Shown piece after piece: positions 60,101 to 64,000 of a DNA stretch of 64,000 nucleotides (position 1 is its first letter; each line of letters starts with the position of its first letter). The notes under the pieces are model-generated. The model had not been told where the DNA came from, made no database searches, and saw only the letters and a list, made by a program, of their open reading frames with translations. Source of the DNA: Robiginitomaculum_A sp036478535 (lineage in GTDB: Bacteria > Pseudomonadota > Alphaproteobacteria > Caulobacterales > Maricaulaceae); contig OZ245059.1 of assembly GCA_965224735.1 (NCBI GenBank), positions 372,001 to 436,000 of the forward strand, written 5' to 3'. The position numbers and the translations under genes were made by a program.

Positions 60101-61597
60101 CTAAAATTCAGATAAGGGTTTGGAGCGCCCATCTGCTTGCACGATAAGGGCGTGTTCGCGGCGCAGTTGATTGGGGTGGTCAACGCCGCAGCTATGAGCG
60201 ATCATACCCACCTCATAGCGCATGGTTTTGACAAATTTTTGAACCCGCTTTGCTTTGTTATGCATATCAAGACCGCGTTGATACCGTTTATCATGAGTGG
60301 TAATGCCAGTTGGGCAGGTGTTTTTATTGCATTTCATAGCTTGGATACAGCCAAGAGCGAACATAAATCCGCGTGCAGAGTTGACGAAATCTGCGCCCGC
60401 GCAAAAGGCCCAAGCCACTTCTGCAGGCGTAATTAATTTACCCGAAGCAATGACACAAATGCATTCTTTTAATTCCGCTTGTTCAAGAATATCAACAACC
60501 GCAGGCAGGCTTTCTCGGATCGTAAGTCCCATATTATCAATAAGCGGCATGGGCGCAGCCCCTGTGCCGCCATCACCGCCATCAAGTGTGATAAAATTAG
60601 GTGCACTACCCGCGCCGCGTTTTTTAATGGCGGCCACAAAATCGTGCACGGTTTGCATATTGCCAACCACCATTTTAATGCCCGTAGGGCGGCCAGAAAC
60701 TTCGCGAATTTGATGGATAAGATCGAGCAACTCGTCTGGATTTGAAGCTTCGACGTGGCGGTTTGGAGAAATCGCTGCCTCGCCAACAGGGATATGGCGA
60801 ATTTCAGCGATTTCTTCAGTGACCTTTGCGGCGGGCAGTATGCCGCCCTTACCAGGCTTTGCGCCTTGTGAAAGCTTAAGCTCTATCATTTTTATATTCG
60901 GGTTCTCGCAAATTTTGTGCAGTTTATCTTCATTGAGCGTGCCATCATCATTGCGGGCGCCAAATTTAGCAGTGCCGAGCTGATAAACCAGATCGCACCC
61001 GCCTTGTTTGTGATAAGGGGAAACCCCGCCTTCGCCCGTATTTAGCCAGCACTCGCCCATCGCCGCCCCATATGAGAGCGCCTGCACGGCGGGTTTTGAG
61101 AGCGATCCATAAGACATAGCGGAGATATTATAAATACTACGGGGTTGATAGGGATATTTGGTATTTTTACCAATAAGTTTGGGGACATGCAGTTCGTGCT
61201 CGCCTTCCATTTTTGGAAACATGCCATTGGCAAAAATTACCGCGCCTTGGGTGAGAGGGCGGGTGGAGCCAAAGGGTGTGGTCTCGCTGCCCGTTTTGCT
61301 AACCACATTTATCCACTCGCGCTCAGCCCGGTTAAAGGGCATTTCTTCTCTATCCATAGCGAAAAAATATTGCCGAAAAAATTCACCAAGCTGGCTAAAA
61401 AAACCGCGAAAACGACCAAGCACTGGATAATTACGCCTGACGCTGTCTTTGGTTTGAGAAATGTCGACAATGAAAAATACTAAAATAGTAAAGGCTATAA
61501 TGGCAAGCAGCCCCAAAAAAACAACAGAGAAAACATTAAGTCCAGTCGCCGCTAGCTTTGCCAATATATCAGATGTGTTTTGTATATACTGTATCAT
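60101..61597 (-). CDS. Membrane-anchored glutamate synthase-like FMN protein
   Basis: 498 residues from the ATG at 61597 (AGGGA Shine-Dalgarno). An N-terminal TM span (VFSVVFLGLLAIIAFTILVF) is followed by the FMN-binding glutamate synthase domain: SIYNISAMSYGSLSKPAVQAL, NTGEGGVSPYHKQGGCDL, KPGKGGILPAAKV, ITLDGGDGGTGAAPMPL and CNKNTCPTGITTHDK (Cys cluster region). It lacks the glutaminase and C-terminal beta-helix domains of true GltB. These stand-alone proteins are widespread in proteobacteria; their exact reaction is not established to my knowledge. Confidence 0.85.
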   Translation of the reverse strand: MIQYIQNTSDILAKLAATGLNVFSVVFLGLLAIIAFTILVFFIVDISQTKDSVRRNYPVLGRFRGFFSQLGEFFRQYFFAMDREEMPFNRAEREWINVVSKTGSETTPFGSTRPLTQGAVIFANGMFPKMEGEHELHVPKLIGKNTKYPYQPRSIYNISAMSYGSLSKPAVQALSYGAAMGECWLNTGEGGVSPYHKQGGCDLVYQLGTAKFGARNDDGTLNEDKLHKICENPNIKMIELKLSQGAKPGKGGILPAAKVTEEIAEIRHIPVGEAAISPNRHVEASNPDELLDLIHQIREVSGRPTGIKMVVGNMQTVHDFVAAIKKRGAGSAPNFITLDGGDGGTGAAPMPLIDNMGLTIRESLPAVVDILEQAELKECICVIASGKLITPAEVAWAFCAGADFVNSARGFMFALGCIQAMKCNKNTCPTGITTHDKRYQRGLDMHNKAKRVQKFVKTMRYEVGMIAHSCGVDHPNQLRREHALIVQADGRSKPLSEF

Positions 61598-61678
61598 GGT
61601 TATTCCCTTTAGCAGGGCGAGCATATCAAGAAGTACATGGGCTCGCTAGTAATTTACGTAAATTTATTGCCAATGTTT

Positions 61679-61703
61679 ATGCCTGGGTTTATTGCCTGGG
61701 TTT
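61679..61703. repeat. Short tandem duplication at the end of the proline-rich gene
   Basis: ATGCCTGGGTTT is followed by ATTGCCTGGGTTT, overlapping the stop codon region of the gene at 61689. Confidence 0.65.
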
Positions 61704-63314
61704 GAGAATGATAAGGCCCATATCTTGTTTTTCTTCATCGTCTTTGGTGCCAGGCGGCGGGGGCGACAATGTGCCATTTCCGTCCAGCATCCAAGAAGGT
61801 TTTCCAGAAAACAGGTCGCTAAGCCGCTTTTTAGGTTCGCCAAGACTAAGGTCGGTTCCCCTATAAAGGCGGCCAAAACCCGCATCATCTAAAACGCTTT
61901 CGGAAGGACGGTCACTACCAGGACTTGTTGGGTCTACGGCGCTTAAAGTGCTACGCGATCCACCAATGGACGGGCTTTCTTGACTGCCAAGCGCCGTGCC
62001 GCGCGGGGTATGTGCTGTCGATGTACCAAGGGGGGTGTGGGGAGCAAAATTTTCATAACCATTTGCGGCTCGCCCAGTGTGTTTTTGTACATATTCTGGG
62101 CAATCCAAATGAGTTCTGTCAAGCCCTCGGCATTGGATGTCCATAACAATGCCCTTGCCGCCCGCAGAGCCTTGTCCGTATGAGCCGGGCGTGAGTGTCC
62201 ACTTGCCGCCAGCGCCAGGGTTTGGCCGTCGCGCGCCGCCGCCAATTGGAATAGAGCCTTCATTGCCCCCCCCGCCAGATGGGCTGCTGGGCGGGGGGTC
62301 GGGCCTGCCTGTGATCGGATCAATAACTGTAGCTTGCGGTTGCTGGATGGCGCGCTTTTGTTCGATTTCGCTCGTTGGCGCATCGGGTGATGCGAGGATG
62401 ATCGGCGCGGTCGTTATAATTGCAGGCTCGCTAACGGGCATAGTTGGTTTTATAATCTCGGGTTTTATAGACTCAGCAGCAGGTTCAACAACAGGTTGGG
62501 GAACAGGTTGGGGCGTTGGCAGCATCTCGGGTAAAGGCCTAGGTATAATTGCTAGAGGTTCTGGTTCAATAACAAGATCAGGGAGAGGTTCTGGTTCTGG
62601 TTCTATGACGAGGGGTTCACGAAGGGGCAAGGGCTCGGGCAGAGCTTCTATAATAGGTTCTGGAATTGGCTCAGAAATTGGCTCTGGCTCAATAACTGGT
62701 TCAACAATAGGGTCTGGAGCAGGTTCATAAATAATAATTTCTGGTTCTGGCTCTGGTTCTGGCACAGGTTCAGGCTCTATGATTCGCACGGGTTGGGATA
62801 TTTTAGGCTCAAGTGCCGGCTGTGCTATGATTTCGGGTGGCAGTATCACCGCATCTGGAACGGGTTCTGTCTCGGGTATAGCCTTTGGTTTTGGCTGTGG
62901 CTGTGGCTTTAGTTTTGGTTTTGGTTTTGACTTTGGTTTTTGCCGTGATTTCGGCTTTGGTTTTGGCAGTAGTTTTTTTGCTTCTACTATAGGTTTTGGT
63001 TCTGGCTCAGGCATGGTTACAATTTGAACATCCACGGTGCGGGACATTTGCGGATCGGGAAGCTCGAAATTAAGGCCGCTTTTCATAAGCCGCGTAACAA
63101 TATGGTGCGCTTGTAATGGGTTGGGTGCTTTGACTTGGGCTTGCAAAATCCAAAGCACCCCGAGATTAAGGGCGAGTGCAATGAAAATAGACAAGCCGCT
63201 ACGCATGCCCAGATCGTCGAAAAAACTAGCAATCGGCTCGTCGTCTAGGTACGGAGAAAATGTATCCAGATAGCGCAAGTACGACTCACATGTTACGAAA
63301 GGCACTATTGCCAC
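61689..63314 (-). CDS. Proline-rich, single-span membrane protein (TonB-like layout)
   Basis: 541 residues, GTG start at 63314 or possibly a later start near 63206. One N-terminal TM span (SGLSIFIALALNLGVLWIL) is followed by a KPKPK segment, then a long PEP/EPEP repeat region (about residues 95-290). A Gly-rich stretch follows, and then a short conserved-looking block with two Cys (VMDIQCRGLDRTHLDCPEYV). TonB-like proteins share the TM plus Lys-Pro/Glu-Pro spacer, but no TonB C-terminal fold can be seen. It probably spans the periplasm. Low-complexity sequence limits the assignment. Confidence 0.6.
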   Translation of the reverse strand: MAIVPFVTCESYLRYLDTFSPYLDDEPIASFFDDLGMRSGLSIFIALALNLGVLWILQAQVKAPNPLQAHHIVTRLMKSGLNFELPDPQMSRTVDVQIVTMPEPEPKPIVEAKKLLPKPKPKSRQKPKSKPKPKLKPQPQPKPKAIPETEPVPDAVILPPEIIAQPALEPKISQPVRIIEPEPVPEPEPEPEIIIYEPAPDPIVEPVIEPEPISEPIPEPIIEALPEPLPLREPLVIEPEPEPLPDLVIEPEPLAIIPRPLPEMLPTPQPVPQPVVEPAAESIKPEIIKPTMPVSEPAIITTAPIILASPDAPTSEIEQKRAIQQPQATVIDPITGRPDPPPSSPSGGGGNEGSIPIGGGARRPNPGAGGKWTLTPGSYGQGSAGGKGIVMDIQCRGLDRTHLDCPEYVQKHTGRAANGYENFAPHTPLGTSTAHTPRGTALGSQESPSIGGSRSTLSAVDPTSPGSDRPSESVLDDAGFGRLYRGTDLSLGEPKKRLSDLFSGKPSWMLDGNGTLSPPPPGTKDDEEKQDMGLIILKPRQ

Positions 63315-63345
63315 TGTTTCAAAACTGTTTCAAAACTGATTCAAA
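63313..63345. repeat. 11-bp tandem repeat x3
   Basis: ACTGTTTCAAA, ACTGTTTCAAA and ACTGATTCAAA follow one another at the 5' edge of the proline-rich gene. Confidence 0.85.
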
Positions 63346-63558
63346 ACAATAAGGGTTGCAGCCCATATGTCGAGAACTTGTGGCATATTTACACACTTTA
63401 TGGATAAAAGGGCACTTAAATTTTAGTAAGGCTAGTGGGTGTTTATTGCTAGAGAAGTAGAGTATAACATTAAAAACCCTTCATTTGCGCGTTTTGGGGG
63501 TTTAAAAAGACGCCACGGTGTTTAAATTAAGTTCACGAAATCCTATATGGAAACTTTT

Positions 63559-64000
63559 ATGAAAAAATATATTACCTTCTTTTTTAGTGGTGCTTTGGTT
63601 CTTGGCGCATTTATTATGCCTACGGCTTGTGCGGATCCTGTTTTAGTGCCCAAAGCTATCGTTCCACACAATACGGTGCAAATGAAAATGTCTTTTGCGC
63701 CTATTGTTAAAGAAACCGCGCCTGCCGTAGTGAATGTCTATACAGAACGTAAAGTTGTTCGCCGTGAAATTGACCCGTTCTTTTCTATGTTTGGCAGGGG
63801 CGTGCCGCGTGAACGTACCGAGCGCTCTTTGGGCTCAGGCGTGATTGTGCGCTCCAATGGTATCGTTGTCACGAATTCTCATGTGGTTAAAGGCGCAACA
63901 GAACTGCGCGTTGTTCTAAGCGATAGGCGTGAGTTTGAAGCTAAAATCATAGCAGAAGATAAAAAATCTGACCTGGCAATCTTGCGTATTGATACCAAAG
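63559..64000 (+). CDS. DegP/HtrA-family periplasmic serine protease, N-terminal part
   Basis: The gene runs off the window; 147 codons are visible from the ATG at 63559 (an ATG at 63547 is in frame). A signal peptide (ITFFFSGALVLGAFIMPTAC) is followed by APIVKETAPAVVNVYTERKV. Then come the trypsin-fold elements LGSGVIVRSNGIVVTNSHVV with the catalytic His, and DKKSDLAILRI with the catalytic Asp. The Ser and the PDZ domains lie beyond the edge. It would degrade or refold envelope proteins. Confidence 0.9.
   Translation, partial: MKKYITFFFSGALVLGAFIMPTACADPVLVPKAIVPHNTVQMKMSFAPIVKETAPAVVNVYTERKVVRREIDPFFSMFGRGVPRERTERSLGSGVIVRSNGIVVTNSHVVKGATELRVVLSDRREFEAKIIAEDKKSDLAILRIDTK

Noticed and set aside
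61925..63273. Several long plus-strand frames opposite the proline-rich gene (Gly/Ser-rich translations)
   Set aside because: They are the reverse complement of Pro/Glu repeats, which never form stops; no start signals or homology.
1..64000. tRNA or rRNA genes
   Set aside because: I looked in the intergenic stretches for cloverleaf-like sequence with a TTC loop (GGTTCRAATCC) and found none that I could support.

Overview
The window looks like a chromosomal segment of an IS-rich Gram-negative bacterium, most likely an alphaproteobacterium. This is inferred from the style of the bkd operon, HslV, FtsK, ThiC, EttA, the TonB receptor and the IS481/IS630/IS427-type elements; the genus cannot be resolved from sequence alone. 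Housekeeping genes have intact reading frames. The stretches between them are crowded with truncated, nested and frameshifted insertion sequences.

Positions 1-22.7 kb are mainly catabolic. There is a lipid block (end of fadH, a dienoyl-CoA isomerase-like crotonase, a CrtI-like FAD oxidoreductase, a flavin/2Fe-2S reductase, an acyl-CoA ligase). An Lrp-type regulator sits divergently from a complete branched-chain 2-oxoacid dehydrogenase operon (E1alpha, E1beta, E2, E3). A TonB receptor follows, with a minus-strand operon (DUF2269-like membrane protein, aldehyde dehydrogenase, GMC oxidoreductase, NTF2-like protein). The receptor and the operon carry the same CTTTACA/TGTAAAG palindrome upstream, so they probably form one regulon for an imported lipid-like alcohol or terpenoid.

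Positions 22.7-31 kb are an IS graveyard (IS630, IS1595, IS427, IS3, IS481, a MITE) holding broken GNAT and sbnB-like genes and one intact operon: a TPP riboswitch, a phosphodiester-glycosidase-like protein, an unknown protein and thiC. Positions 31-36 kb hold CurA-like reductase, Gfo/Idh/MocA, serine hydrolase and ettA genes.

Positions 36-58.5 kb are accessory, interrupted by hslV and ftsK. A small phage-like patch (37.6-39.1 kb) has three putative HTH genes and palindromic operators. Two linked double-glycine (GG) leader peptide loci follow. Locus 1 (40.3-46.0 kb) has an HlyD adaptor, a lipoprotein, a GG-leader protein carrying an HExxH motif, small membrane proteins, a bacteriocin-like GG peptide, and a divergent C39-peptidase ABC exporter split by a 1-nt frameshift. 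Locus 2 (50.7-58 kb) has two short GG peptides plus a third broken by a slip beside a dinucleotide tract, two ClpP-fold-like lipoproteins, an M50 site-2-type protease, a CPBP-like membrane protein, an acyltransferase-like protein, an unknown protein and an exporter remnant. Its GG genes sit behind a duplicated ~185-bp leader with a near-consensus promoter. I consider this the most novel content: a modular, duplicating, partly broken peptide secretion/processing system.

Positions 58.5-64 kb return to core genes: lpdA, a membrane-anchored glutamate-synthase-like FMN protein, a proline-rich membrane protein and the start of a DegP/HtrA protease. Throughout the accessory DNA, short direct tandem duplications (8-19 bp) recur and often cause the frameshifts in IS genes.
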